The notes below the pieces were generated by a model that had not been told where the DNA came from, did not search any database, and saw only the letters and a program-made list of their open reading frames with translations. Positions 1 through 9,717 of a stretch of DNA of 64,000 nucleotides are shown here, one piece after another. Both the position numbers and the translations under genes were made by a program. The stretch spans positions 885,599 to 949,598 of the forward strand of contig JABSSW010000007.1 in NCBI GenBank assembly GCA_018902385.1. The letters run 5' to 3'. The DNA is from Physcia stellaris (lineage: Eukaryota; Ascomycota; Lecanoromycetes; Caliciales; Physciaceae). The stretch's first letter is position 1, and each line of letters begins with the position of its first letter.

Positions 1-862
1 GATTAGTAGAGATTAAATAGATGGTCTGCTGTCAGCCTCGTTGGAGACGGATGTGCTCCTTTTGGCTTAGTACATGCAGCTGCACTGCCAGCGACTTCTC
101 CTATCATTGAGCAGTCCCACCCAGTAACTTCACAGCCTCTGCAGGCAGATCGATCTACTCCAAATAAAGATGACATGACGTCTGCCACGTCAAGAAGATG
201 TCAACATAAGGCTGTGTCCACAATCTAAGTGCCGTAACTGATTGTAGGCCGGTAAGCGTAAGATAGATGAGACCGGTGATGAAGAGCACGATGAGTAGAT
301 TAAAATCTTCCGAGACTTGTGCCTTATTGAATGATGATGATGCTGCTGCTGACAACGATGATTGTTTGTTGATTTGACGGTCTGCCGGCGCGTATAACTC
401 TCTCTCGCCTGAAACAAGACAACAGTCTGTATGCCATTGCCCGGTCTAGTGCGATTCTGCCTCCCACGCCTCGCCACCAATACACCCATTGTGGCACCCG
501 TCCTTGTAACACAACGCATGAAAAAGACATGGAAGAGAGACCATCAACTGATTCCGTTCTAAACCGAGTAATCGTAAATTCGTCGAGGTCACCACTTCCT
601 ACTAGACCACGGGATATTGCTTTCTCTTTTCTGTTCTAGCCCGGAGTTTAGAGATCTCTAGATCCATATCCAATCCAGGTAAAAAGTGTGATACTGATTG
701 ACGTTGATGCTATGACAGAGTGGATGAAGGTGATAACATGACAGAGTTGATGTCACCGGCTCAAAGACATACCGGCAGCTTTAGATCGATCTTGTCCGAG
801 AAAATGACACAGTCTGCATACAGCTCGTGCTAGCTTGAGGGGGATCAATCCTCTCCATCAAA
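1..862. other. Left-edge intergenic DNA, no supportable gene
   Basis: No reading frame here looks coding. The short frames on the minus strand are low in recognisable protein character and lack a domain. A purine run followed by a TGTGAGAATACTATGG motif at 833-878 looks like the end of an older LTR element, described separately. Confidence 0.5.
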
Positions 863-881
863 TGTGAGAATACTATGGTTG

Positions 882-886
882 CGCTG
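882..886 (+). repeat. Target-site duplication CGCTG (left copy)
   Basis: The five bases CGCTG immediately precede the left LTR and recur at 6029-6033 directly after the right LTR. This fixes the element boundaries. Confidence 0.9.
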
Positions 887-1031
887 TGTAGAACTAGGTG
901 GCCAATCAGGGGCCGCCAAGAGCTTAGTCATTAGTACGCATTTCAATGACATTAGATGCTAGAAACCATGTAAATTAGCACTAGATAGAACATCATGCAA
1001 TCAATGATTTACGACTCCATGCAGTCTGACA
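887..1031 (+). repeat. 5' LTR of the Copia element
   Basis: This 145-bp terminal repeat starts TGTAGAAC and ends TCTGACA. It differs from the right LTR at eight positions. Four of the differences are transitions, and in all four the left copy carries T:A where the right copy carries C:G; the contexts are CpT twice, CpC once and CpA once. Confidence 0.93.
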
Positions 1032-1042
1032 GTTATGAGCCC
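1032..1042 (+). promoter_or_regulatory. Primer binding site matching the anticodon arm of initiator tRNA-Met
   Basis: The eleven bases GTTATGAGCCC directly after the left LTR are the reverse complement of GGGCTCATAAC. That is the anticodon stem-loop of fungal initiator tRNA-Met. Drosophila copia and several fungal Copia elements prime from such an internal tRNA site (a half-tRNA) rather than from the tRNA 3' end. The base match is seen directly; use as primer site is inferred from position and family precedent. Confidence 0.8.
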
Positions 1043-1216
1043 GGATCACGCTTTATTGCTGCATCCAATACGTGATCTAATTGACTATCGATACCTCCAG
1101 CATTCGATTGCTTCGGCAGGCTAACGAGAGAGGTCAGAACACCGCGAGAACACTCCTGTGTTTACACCCTCCTACAACGAAGAAAACCCTTCCTACTTAT
1201 CCGCCCGTCCAGCACG

Positions 1217-4200
1217 ATGACGGATACGAAGCGAGAGCTCAAGCTGAGCTCCTCCAAGGACTGGGACGCGTGGCTTTCAGTCGTACGAGCTAAGGCCACC
1301 GGATACTCGATTTGGGATCTCATCGACCCATCCAAAGATACTCGGCCAACGGGCAAATTTGAGCCCGTAGAGCCCAATCTTGATGCACAACAGGGTGTGG
1401 ATTTCAACGAAAAGCATGCCCGATACAAGATAGCGTCATCGAGATACAAGACGGAGCTTCAAGACTGGAAGGAGCAGAAGCAATCCATGGCGAAGATAAT
1501 CGATCACATCTATGATACAACAACGATTACAAATCTCAGCTTTATTCAGTTCGTTGAGATTCATCCATGGACCGTTCTACGCGCTCTCAAAGCACGTCTT
1601 GCACCCACCGATTCGGCTAGGAGCTTGGAGCTGGAGCAAGAGTACAACCGCATGGCCAAGGGCCCATCCAATCGTCAGAGCATCGATGCCTGGCTAGACG
1701 ACTACCTGAAGATGCTGGCTCTCGCTAAGCAGGCGAAGATTGCTGAGGTCACCGATAGCAAACGAGCGTATCGTGACTTTCTACACGCAATCGACAAGAT
1801 CGCACCTACCTTCGCTGAAGTATATCAACTCCAGCTAGACACCATAACGAATCACGAAACCCAGCTTCTCACTCTCATTGAAACCTTCCGCCAACACATA
1901 CGCATGAAGGAAGCTCGAAGGGGGAAAGAAACGATATCCAATTCGGCATTTGCTGCTGACGAGTGCAATCACACAAATCATCGAGACCATTCTGGCACCC
2001 CGTCATTTCGAGGTCAGAATCAGTCTCGAGATCCCTGCATTTGCGGAAAGAAGCATTTCTACGGCGATTGCTTCTACCTCAACGAGAACATACGTCCAGA
2101 TGATTTCAAACTGAAGCCAGAAATCGTGGCTAAGATAGACGAAGCAAAGAAGAATCCAAAGAAGAGGAGGCAAATAGAACAGAGCATCAAGCGGGCTGAC
2201 GAAAAACGTCAGAAGAAGGACGATAATAACAAGAGCACAGAAGCCGAAGTAGGGTCCTTCGCCGCCATCCACGTCAATGCCATAGGGTCGTTTACAAGCG
2301 ACTCGTCCTCGTCAAGTTACTCCCTTCGTTCGTCATGGCTTATGGATCACGGCTTCGGCATCCACGTGGCCAACAGCACAATGAAACAACGCTTCCAAAA
2401 GGAGCGGGATTGCACAGACGGATCGAAAGTTATGTCCGGCATGGGACCACTTCCTATTCTGGCATATGGCCGGATGCGTATCGACGTCGATACACCCACA
2501 GGAAAGAAGCCAATGGAGCTTCTAAATGTTGCCTATGTACCCGATTTCATGGTCAACATCGTTGCGGGTAGTATTCTTGCAGACAAGGGCCTGCACTTCG
2601 ATACGGCACACGGTCATCTTCATAGAAACGGTAAACCGGTCGTCCACGTGCCGAGAGTAGGTGCACACTACGTTCTCGAAGATAATAGATCTGAAGGGGT
2701 GGGCACCTTTGCAGCCACTGTGCGACAAGGATCTACTCTAGAATGGCACCAGCTTCTCGCCCATGCGAATAATGACGCCATACAGCATTTACAAGAAGCC
2801 GCTGAAGGGGTGGAGCTTACTAACAAGGATAAGGTGCCCTTGACTAACAAATGCGAAAAATGTGCACTTTCCAAAGCACATAGAATCGTATCCAGATCCC
2901 CTGAAAAGTCAGAAACTTCAAACAAGCCGTTCTATCGAATTACCTACGATCTCATCGATATGACAACGGCATTGAACAAGCACCAGTGGATATCACACGT
3001 GGCATGCTCCGAAACAGGCTTCCACATGATATACACGCACGAGAGCAAAGGACAGGCCACGGAGGTGCTTATTCGGGCCATCCATACAATCGAAACCAGA
3101 TACAACGGCAAGGTCGTATTTGTACGTTCTGACGGCGAACGTGCGTTAGGCACTGCCTGGGGTGACTACTGTGCATCCAAAGGCATTACACATGAACCCT
3201 CGGCCGTTGATACTCCAGCACAGAACGGCCACAGCGAACGACTAGGTGGCATACTGTTGACCAAGTCACGAGCAATGAGACTCGAAGCAAATCTACCTGT
3301 TTACCTATGGCCGTGGGTCAACGAGACGGCTGGTTACATAATGAACCGTACACCCTCCAAGAAGCATGGATGGAAGACACCGTTCGAATTGGTTACCGGC
3401 AAGAAGCCGAATCTTGCTCACATCGTTCAATATGGAGCAAAAGCATACCCCTTGGATAAGGATATTCCAAAGAAGGAAAAGATGAGGGCCAAAGCACACA
3501 TCGGCTTCCTTGTAGGGTATGACAGCACCAACATCTTCCTAATTTGGATTCCTAGTCAACGAAAGGTTATACGCACACGTGATGTCACATTCAACGAAGA
3601 CTTACGTTATCGTCTTAACGAAATAGACCTAGCCCAGCTCGTCAACGAGCCCTTTCTGACTAACGATACGCTTGACATACCGCAGAGCGATTTCACGAGA
3701 ATAGTGGACATCGAATCAGACAGCGACGAAGATGTATGGGAGTTAGCATCTACAGGGTCCATTACCGATCGCGATGCAAAGAAATCTCACAAGCAAGTAA
3801 CTGAGGACGATTCTGGACCAGGATATCTACCCTCACCTGCTCCATCTTCGTCAAGGGGTGAGGACACGTCAAATACGCCTGATCCTTCGTATCCTTCGTC
3901 ACCTGCCGCTACAGAAACCGCTACAGAAAATCCCTCGTCACCTGCCGTTGCAGAAACAGTGGAGGAACTACCCCCGCCTGCACCGCCGTTGAAAGAGAAG
4001 AAACCGAAGCATTGGGCGAAAACAACGATTGACGAGGTCAATATTCAGCCTGAAGGGTTCACTCGTATTCGCAAACCAAATCCGCTTCGAGGCTTCAGTC
4101 ATTACACCGCCCTAGAGGATGCGTCCGCAGGAGGAATGCGTTCATTCTATGGAGCATTCATGACTTCAATGACGAAGGAAAAGAGACCGCATCGTGACGA

Positions 4201-5959
4201 TCTCCTCGCCGAATCACGTTTCTATCATCAGATGCTCAAGCATCCTGAGGCCGCCGGATTCCTACGGGCCATTGACGTGGAGATCAAGGCATTACAGTCA
4301 AAGCAGACCTGGAAGGAGGTTCCATGGCATCATGCCAAGAACGCAGGAAAGACTTCTATACCTACCACGTGGGTATTCAAATACAAATTCGACAATGAGG
4401 GATACTTGGTAAAGCATAAGGCTAGATTGTGTGCCCGAGGAGACCTCCAACAAACCGAGCAAGATGTCTATGCTGCTACACTAGCTATTAGAATCTTTCG
4501 CGCACTAATGGCCATAGTTACAGCCTTCGGTCTGAGCACTCATCAATATGACGCAGTCAATGCCTTCGCAAATAGCGATATCGACGAACCCACCTACTGC
4601 AAGCCGCCTGACGGCTGGAAAGGAACACCGAATGTGCTACTTCTTCTATTGAAAGCACTCTATGGACTAAAACAGTCCCCAGCGCTATGGTATCGACATC
4701 TTTCGGCCACTCTTAACAAGCTGCCAGGCATCGAGTGCCTATTTATGTGCGACTACATGATTCTATTCTTCTTCGTGGATGATATAGCAGTCATGTATTA
4801 TCCTCAGTACTCCAAACAGGTCGATGCCTTCGAAAAGAAGCTCTTCGAAGCATATGAGATGAGAAACATCGGCGAGATCGAATGGTTTCTCAATATTCGC
4901 ATTACACGCGATAGGGAGCAACAAACAACGTCGTTTTGTCAGGACAGCTACATCGACAAGCTCATCAGCAAGTTCAACATTGACATGACTAAGAAAGGGC
5001 CAGGATCACCTATACTCACTCATATTCCGATGGTAAAGAATGAGGGTAATGCCACTTCACAGGAAACTCATATTTATCAGCAGAAGGTCGGCTCAGTCAA
5101 TTTCGCTGCAACAACAACTCGACCAGATGTAGCCGCTGCAGCTTCGTTACTATCTGAATATCTTACGAATCCATCTAAACACCATGCGGAGCAAGCGACT
5201 CGAACGCTAGAATATCTAGCACACACCAAATACTACGCCATTGTCTACAAAGGTCAGGCAGGTCATGAAACCACCATCTTTCTAGCCTCGTCAGATGCGT
5301 CATTCGCAAACGATCTAGACACCCGTCAGAGCTCAAATGGATACTGCTTCATGCTCTTCGACGGTCTCATTGATTGGAAGGTCACAAAGCAGAAGACAGT
5401 CACCACGAGTTCCACCGAGGCCGAATTGTTGGCCATGTCAATGACGGCCAACACCAAGATGTGGTGGGACCGTTTCTTTGAATCAATACAAATGAACATG
5501 GGGGGATCCACTCACATCCAATGCGATAATCGCCAGACTATACGAGCGTTTACTATGCCAGCGGCCAAACTAACCACTAAGTTACGTCATGTCGATATAC
5601 ATCGTCACTGGTTACGTCAGGAGGTTCAGAAGGGCACGATTAACATTCAATGGACTCCTACAGCGAGTATTCTGGCCGACGGTTTCACCAAGGCCCTACC
5701 GCCTCAGAAGCAGAAGGCATTCGTGAAGCTGATTGGTCTAGAGTCTATTTCGGTACCAGGGTCAAGGAGGACAACGAATCCGGCCAATCAGAGGCCGAAT
5801 AGGCCGCATCATGGGCCACATCGAAGAATGGGTAAAACACCAAGGGTAGGACGAAATATCAGATATTTCCTCCTAAAGGGGTGTGTAGAACTAGGTGGCC
5901 AATCAGGGGCCGCCAAGAGCTTAGTAACTAGTGCGCACTCCAATGACATTAGATGCTAG
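1217..5959 (+). CDS. Copia gag-pol polyprotein
   Basis: This is a single uninterrupted frame of 1580 codons. The gag part (about residues 1-330) ends with a non-standard zinc knuckle near residue 275, C-x-C-x3-H-x4-C. The protease motif near residue 375 reads LMDHG where a D-S/T-G triad is expected. Integrase follows, with an H-x-H/C-x2-C zinc site (about 510-560) and the D, D and E catalytic residues in YDLID, RSDGE and NGHSERLG. RT (about 1060-1300) carries the QYDAVNAF aspartate and FVDDIA. RNase H (about 1350-1500) retains SDAS, SSTEAE and CDN. The frame runs through the purine tract and stops only inside the 3' LTR. The ATG at 1217 is the first that gives the full gag. Whether the element can still move is unknown, given the protease change. 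Confidence 0.93.
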   Translation: MTDTKRELKLSSSKDWDAWLSVVRAKATGYSIWDLIDPSKDTRPTGKFEPVEPNLDAQQGVDFNEKHARYKIASSRYKTELQDWKEQKQSMAKIIDHIYDTTTITNLSFIQFVEIHPWTVLRALKARLAPTDSARSLELEQEYNRMAKGPSNRQSIDAWLDDYLKMLALAKQAKIAEVTDSKRAYRDFLHAIDKIAPTFAEVYQLQLDTITNHETQLLTLIETFRQHIRMKEARRGKETISNSAFAADECNHTNHRDHSGTPSFRGQNQSRDPCICGKKHFYGDCFYLNENIRPDDFKLKPEIVAKIDEAKKNPKKRRQIEQSIKRADEKRQKKDDNNKSTEAEVGSFAAIHVNAIGSFTSDSSSSSYSLRSSWLMDHGFGIHVANSTMKQRFQKERDCTDGSKVMSGMGPLPILAYGRMRIDVDTPTGKKPMELLNVAYVPDFMVNIVAGSILADKGLHFDTAHGHLHRNGKPVVHVPRVGAHYVLEDNRSEGVGTFAATVRQGSTLEWHQLLAHANNDAIQHLQEAAEGVELTNKDKVPLTNKCEKCALSKAHRIVSRSPEKSETSNKPFYRITYDLIDMTTALNKHQWISHVACSETGFHMIYTHESKGQATEVLIRAIHTIETRYNGKVVFVRSDGERALGTAWGDYCASKGITHEPSAVDTPAQNGHSERLGGILLTKSRAMRLEANLPVYLWPWVNETAGYIMNRTPSKKHGWKTPFELVTGKKPNLAHIVQYGAKAYPLDKDIPKKEKMRAKAHIGFLVGYDSTNIFLIWIPSQRKVIRTRDVTFNEDLRYRLNEIDLAQLVNEPFLTNDTLDIPQSDFTRIVDIESDSDEDVWELASTGSITDRDAKKSHKQVTEDDSGPGYLPSPAPSSSRGEDTSNTPDPSYPSSPAATETATENPSSPAVAETVEELPPPAPPLKEKKPKHWAKTTIDEVNIQPEGFTRIRKPNPLRGFSHYTALEDASAGGMRSFYGAFMTSMTKEKRPHRDDLLAESRFYHQMLKHPEAAGFLRAIDVEIKALQSKQTWKEVPWHHAKNAGKTSIPTTWVFKYKFDNEGYLVKHKARLCARGDLQQTEQDVYAATLAIRIFRALMAIVTAFGLSTHQYDAVNAFANSDIDEPTYCKPPDGWKGTPNVLLLLLKALYGLKQSPALWYRHLSATLNKLPGIECLFMCDYMILFFFVDDIAVMYYPQYSKQVDAFEKKLFEAYEMRNIGEIEWFLNIRITRDREQQTTSFCQDSYIDKLISKFNIDMTKKGPGSPILTHIPMVKNEGNATSQETHIYQQKVGSVNFAATTTRPDVAAAASLLSEYLTNPSKHHAEQATRTLEYLAHTKYYAIVYKGQAGHETTIFLASSDASFANDLDTRQSSNGYCFMLFDGLIDWKVTKQKTVTTSSTEAELLAMSMTANTKMWWDRFFESIQMNMGGSTHIQCDNRQTIRAFTMPAAKLTTKLRHVDIHRHWLRQEVQKGTINIQWTPTASILADGFTKALPPQKQKAFVKLIGLESISVPGSRRTTNPANQRPNRPHHGPHRRMGKTPRVGRNIRYFLLKGCVELGGQSGAAKSLVTSAHSNDIRC
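5873..5883 (+). promoter_or_regulatory. Polypurine tract of the Copia element
   Basis: The run CTAAAGGGGTG lies immediately before the right LTR, where plus-strand DNA synthesis is primed in LTR elements. It is translated as part of the open gag-pol frame. Confidence 0.75.
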
Positions 5960-6028
5960 AAACCATGTAAATTAGCACTCCATAGAACAACATGCAATCA
6001 ATGATTTACGACTCCATGCAGTCTGACA
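5884..6028 (+). repeat. 3' LTR of the Copia element
   Basis: This copy of the 145-bp LTR is followed by the second CGCTG duplication. The pol stop codon TAG (5957-5959) lies inside it. A short GGCCAATCAG-type motif near its start recurs in the internal sequence at about 5782, just upstream of the purine tract. Confidence 0.93.
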
Positions 6029-6033
6029 CGCTG

Positions 6034-6471
6034 TTGTTTATGTCGTTCATTTCAGGTACGAGTGCCGTTCCAAGTGTACGTGTGGAACTGCATTGTGCAA
6101 TACTCGCTTAGCCTGGAGATGACTAAGCAGGCTTGGCATATATATATGTACTGTGATCAGATCGAAATAAAGTACCTTGACGCGTTGACCTTTCGCGCAC
6201 CCCACTACTACTACCTTACTCGCAAGAGAAGAAAAAACCGGCGATGAGATCTCTCAACCCCAAATGTTCTACACAAGTCTTTCATCTAATCCACTCCCTC
6301 AAATAGCTGAAAAGGCCGAAAAGAGGCAGAGCAGACAGCTGCGCTCTGAAGTCTAAGTACACCCGGAGTAAACAAACACGGCTCAAACGCCATCTTCAAT
6401 GGCCTGGCTTCTCCTTCTCTCCTCTTCACGTCTACGGTCTCGCATCTCATTCTCCCCACTGTGCCCAGCAA
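6034..6471. other. Intergenic region with possible remnant of an older LTR
   Basis: No gene is seen. The first 180 bases include a TATATATATGTA stretch, an AATAAA-like signal and a CTACTACTACC end. Together with the 24 bases left of the Copia insertion, they could be a solo LTR that the Copia element split. The rest lies downstream of the minus-strand AAA ATPase gene and probably includes its 3' untranslated region; the pyrimidine-rich plus strand continues into that gene's last codons. Confidence 0.35.
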
Positions 6472-9400
6472 CTAAACCTGTGTCTCCCTCCTCACCCGTC
6501 CTTTCTCACCCCCTGCCTCCCTCTCCCCCTCCTTCACAGTCTCAAACCCATACCCGCCCAACTTCTTCCTTCTACCTCTGCGGTCGCCGTATTTCTCGTC
6601 GAATTTACGGATAGCGCTCAGACTGCCCATGTCTTCGCTTATGCTGGCCGAGATCTCTTCGAGTGCACGGGTGAAATGGTGTGCATGGAGAGTGCGTTTA
6701 GGGTAGGTTTCGGGCGAGGAGGATGGGGAGTCGGTAGATGAGGGGGTTGAGGATGAGAGTGTTGAAGGGGATACTGGGGGCGATAAGGTCGCGGTAGAGG
6801 GGGATTCGGTTGTTGATAGGGGGATATCGGGCGAGGGAGAAGATTGAGTGCTGGGATCGGAAGAGGATGTAGTTTCAGATGATGGGGTGGTGGTAGATGC
6901 AGATTTGGCAGCCGCAGCCGCAGCGTCGAATTCTTCACGAACGCAAGCCAATGCGGCGGCGACGGCGACATTCTTGAGGTCGGAGCCGCTGTAGAAGGGC
7001 GTTTGTGAGGCGAGATTTGAGAGTGAGACATCTTCCGCGAGCTGCTCGTCCTTGAGGTGTATGCCAAGGATAGCTTCTCTGTCTTTCTCCGTCGGCAGAT
7101 CTACGAGTAACCGCCTTGGTAATCTTCTCAACGAAGCCTCATCGAGATCGAATGGCCTGTTGGTAGCGACCATGATGAAGGCACTCGTCGCCGTCATACC
7201 GTCCCATTCACGCAGGAACTGATTAATTAGCTCACGATGCGTCGTTCGATTTGAGCTACCACCTCGTGATCCTAAAATAGCGTCCGCTTCGTCGATGAAC
7301 ACAATGCACGGCGTGAGTTTCTTAGCGAGAGTAAAGATCGCGCGGATGTTCTTCTCGCCCTCACCCACATACATGTCATAGACGTCAGAGCCGCTGACTT
7401 CTAACACTGTTGCGCCACTTTCCTTAGCAACAGCTTTGGCAAGTAGAGTCTTGCCTGTACCAGGAGGGCCGTAGAGCAGTAAACCCGGAATGCGGTCGGT
7501 AGCAAGGACACCATACGTGAATGCATCTGGGCGAACGAGGGAGAGAGAGGTTAGTGTTTTTAGGGCCTCGATAGTTTCTGGCGGGGCGCGAACGTCGGTG
7601 AACGTGGTACGGATGGCGGAGGGGTTGATTACGCCGTGGAGAAGTTTCTTCTCATGAGTGTTGCAGGATTTGCGGAGTTTTTTCATACGCTCGTCGTTGC
7701 TGGCGGTAGATGCTGGGTCGCGATGGAGTGGATTAGAGCGCTGCTTTTCAAGAGCTGCTTCCTTCTCGAGAAAAGTCACTTTCGAGGTGTCGCTCATATC
7801 GATGAGACTCAGTGCGCCTTCAATGTCATCAACTTTCATTTCTTCATTTTCTTGAAGCCTTCCAAGGGCGAGAGTGGCAACACGATGGACCTTATCCATT
7901 GACCACACAGACTCATCTAGACCCGAAGAGAAGACTAGATGAGAGTCAAGCTCCAGGGTGGCTTCCGAGAGGAGAGCGTTTGTTTGGAATGGATCTGAAG
8001 ATATTCGACGAAGCATGTCACGAATGTGGCGAATGTTGATATCCTCTATCCGCGTCTTTGACTCTTCCGCAAATTGGGTGTCTGCGCTTGGGGCAATAGA
8101 AGGAGTAACGATGGTTCTTGTGAATCTGTTACTCTGATCTGATTGCACATGCCGCAGTCCAGACTTTGATAAGGAGGGCAAAAGCTCTTCGGCAGTAGTT
8201 GTACCGATAATGATAATCCTTTGGCCCTCACCCCGTTTCCGTTGCACTGTCTCATGTAGCCTTTCTAGCATCCTGCTACCATTCTGCGTCGAGATAATCT
8301 CATGATAATCTCTAATGTGAATAATGATTTTCTGTAAAGGATTGGAAGACGAATTGATGTTCGGAGCTTCTTGGAAGATAGTAGATTTCCCTTCTGCTGT
8401 TTCAGTGGTCGAGGATGCTAGACTGTCGGCATTTGAATCAAACGACGATGAATCTTGAATATCCTCCTTGATTGGCTCGCCATCTGCTGCCGCTACACCG
8501 GATCCCATAATTATTGGTTGGGCTTTTCTCTTTGCTTCAGTCGCAGAAAGCAATGCCTCGATGAAGAGCGATGTCTTGGCTTCTCTGTTTGTTTCTGCAT
8601 TCTGACTTTGAGGTGTTATAAGTTGCCCAGAGAATTTACTTGGCATCATGGGGCGTCCTCCCTCACCGCCCAACATTCCCAGGAAGTCTGCTAACTTTCC
8701 CCCAGACACCTGTACAGGAAGGATGCTCATACTGGGCTTCGAGATTGGGAATGACATAGACTTAGGCCTACGACGATCATCCTCCTCTTCAAGGTCTTCC
8801 CCTTCATCTTCGGCAGCATCGTCATTCTCTTGGACTTCTCGAGAAGGGGGCACCATGTAAGTCTGATATCCCAACACGCTCAGAGTATTGCCATGCATAT
8901 CTTTGAAATCTTTGATGTATCGTCCCCCTATTTCCGCAATATCCTGAGCATCTATTCTGACTATATCGGTTTCGGAAAGCAAGGCGAAATGTTTCACCAA
9001 GAAATCCAGGAAATATGTTCCGCCTTCTTGGGGGCAATGCAAGATGAGATGTGGCCTTGATGAGGAGGAGTTATCGGGATCGCGAGGAATGTTGAGGCCT
9101 GCAGAGATCATATCACGTATTTCCTGGTATACACTCGCGTCTATGGAATAAAGGGCGTCCTTTTCCGATTTCCAGGCAGAGTCGGCTGCACCGGGGGATG
9201 TTTTTCCTTCTTCCTCAACTCTTGCATTGTATATTCTTGTTTTCAAATTCCGATTGAGCTGCTCTAGGCTTCCACCACGGTACAAGTCTGCCGGGTTAAC
9301 GCCATTTTCCTCCTTCAGGGTTACGTTCCCCTCGAGGAACCAGCTAGGAAGAGCTGGCGGGGTAGCTGGTGGGCGTTTAACATTTCTGAAAGCTCTCCGA

Positions 9401-9717
9401 GAAGCTGAACCGTATGGGCTTGGATCTTTTGAATTCGAAGGATGTGGGGGGGTTCCACCAAAGCTTTCCGCTACCTCTTCGGCTTCCACCTCTTGACCCT
9501 CTGATGATTGCGGCGGTAGATACTGTTCGACGATGTGATTTTGCACGGCTTCTGGCAGCTCTGACGGCTCTGGAGGCTCATCTTGGCGATTGCGTTGTGG
9601 TACGCTTTGAAATGATCTTTTCGAGGTAGGGAAGCGTCGGCCGGCAATGAAACGGCAAACAAGAGGATTATGTCTAAGAGCTGCTAGCCTCAGCGCTTGC
9701 CATGCTGGAGTGTGCAT
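6472..9717 (-). CDS. AAA ATPase, Msp1/ATAD1-type module, probably mitochondrial
   Basis: The protein is 1081 residues in one exon when started at the ATG at 9717; the frame is open 30 codons further, to 9807. The 9717 start is preferred because it gives an Arg/Ala/Leu-rich N-terminus (MHTPAWQALRLAALRH) typical of a mitochondrial presequence. The C-terminal half holds a complete AAA module: Walker A GPPGTGKT near residue 750, Walker B CIVFIDEADAI near 806, sensor ATNRP, and RRLPRR in the arginine-finger region. A Ser/Thr/Pro-rich tract of about 60 residues (about 945-1005) interrupts the lid before a conserved C-terminal helix. Near residue 220, LHCPQEGGTYFLDFLVKHFA resembles a P-loop that has lost the GKT residues, so the protein may carry a second, dead ATPase domain. 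Family and compartment are inferred; exact function is unknown. Confidence 0.88.
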   Translation of the reverse strand: MHTPAWQALRLAALRHNPLVCRFIAGRRFPTSKRSFQSVPQRNRQDEPPEPSELPEAVQNHIVEQYLPPQSSEGQEVEAEEVAESFGGTPPHPSNSKDPSPYGSASRRAFRNVKRPPATPPALPSWFLEGNVTLKEENGVNPADLYRGGSLEQLNRNLKTRIYNARVEEEGKTSPGAADSAWKSEKDALYSIDASVYQEIRDMISAGLNIPRDPDNSSSSRPHLILHCPQEGGTYFLDFLVKHFALLSETDIVRIDAQDIAEIGGRYIKDFKDMHGNTLSVLGYQTYMVPPSREVQENDDAAEDEGEDLEEEDDRRRPKSMSFPISKPSMSILPVQVSGGKLADFLGMLGGEGGRPMMPSKFSGQLITPQSQNAETNREAKTSLFIEALLSATEAKRKAQPIIMGSGVAAADGEPIKEDIQDSSSFDSNADSLASSTTETAEGKSTIFQEAPNINSSSNPLQKIIIHIRDYHEIISTQNGSRMLERLHETVQRKRGEGQRIIIIGTTTAEELLPSLSKSGLRHVQSDQSNRFTRTIVTPSIAPSADTQFAEESKTRIEDINIRHIRDMLRRISSDPFQTNALLSEATLELDSHLVFSSGLDESVWSMDKVHRVATLALGRLQENEEMKVDDIEGALSLIDMSDTSKVTFLEKEAALEKQRSNPLHRDPASTASNDERMKKLRKSCNTHEKKLLHGVINPSAIRTTFTDVRAPPETIEALKTLTSLSLVRPDAFTYGVLATDRIPGLLLYGPPGTGKTLLAKAVAKESGATVLEVSGSDVYDMYVGEGEKNIRAIFTLAKKLTPCIVFIDEADAILGSRGGSSNRTTHRELINQFLREWDGMTATSAFIMVATNRPFDLDEASLRRLPRRLLVDLPTEKDREAILGIHLKDEQLAEDVSLSNLASQTPFYSGSDLKNVAVAAALACVREEFDAAAAAAKSASTTTPSSETTSSSDPSTQSSPSPDIPLSTTESPSTATLSPPVSPSTLSSSTPSSTDSPSSSPETYPKRTLHAHHFTRALEEISASISEDMGSLSAIRKFDEKYGDRRGRRKKLGGYGFETVKEGEREAGGEKGRVRRETQV

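Larger units (their letters stand above)
887..6028 (+). mobile_element. Ty1/Copia LTR retrotransposon, structurally complete
   Basis: The element is 5142 bp, bounded by 145-bp direct LTRs that begin TGTAGAAC and end CTGACA. It is flanked by a perfect 5-bp target duplication CGCTG (882-886 and 6029-6033). It has a primer binding site right after the left LTR, one long gag-pol frame, and a purine tract just before the right LTR. Domain order (gag, protease, integrase, reverse transcriptase, RNase H) is that of Copia. The LTRs differ at 8 of 145 positions by eye, so insertion is not very recent. Composition is like the flanking genes, unlike the mutated block 12 kb away. Catalytic residues of integrase, RT and RNase H look intact; the protease motif is unusual. 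Confidence 0.95.

Noticed and set aside
190-519. 109-codon minus-strand frame with a His run
   Set aside because: No conserved features. The His run reflects a short ATG/ATC-type repeat, and the frame starts within unremarkable DNA.
6639-7067. 142-residue Pro-rich frame overlapping the AAA ATPase
   Set aside because: It is an alternate-frame shadow of the ATPase's Ser/Thr/Pro-coding tract.
7636-9629. Many plus-strand frames across the AAA ATPase gene
   Set aside because: They are antisense shadows of a clearly conserved coding sequence.
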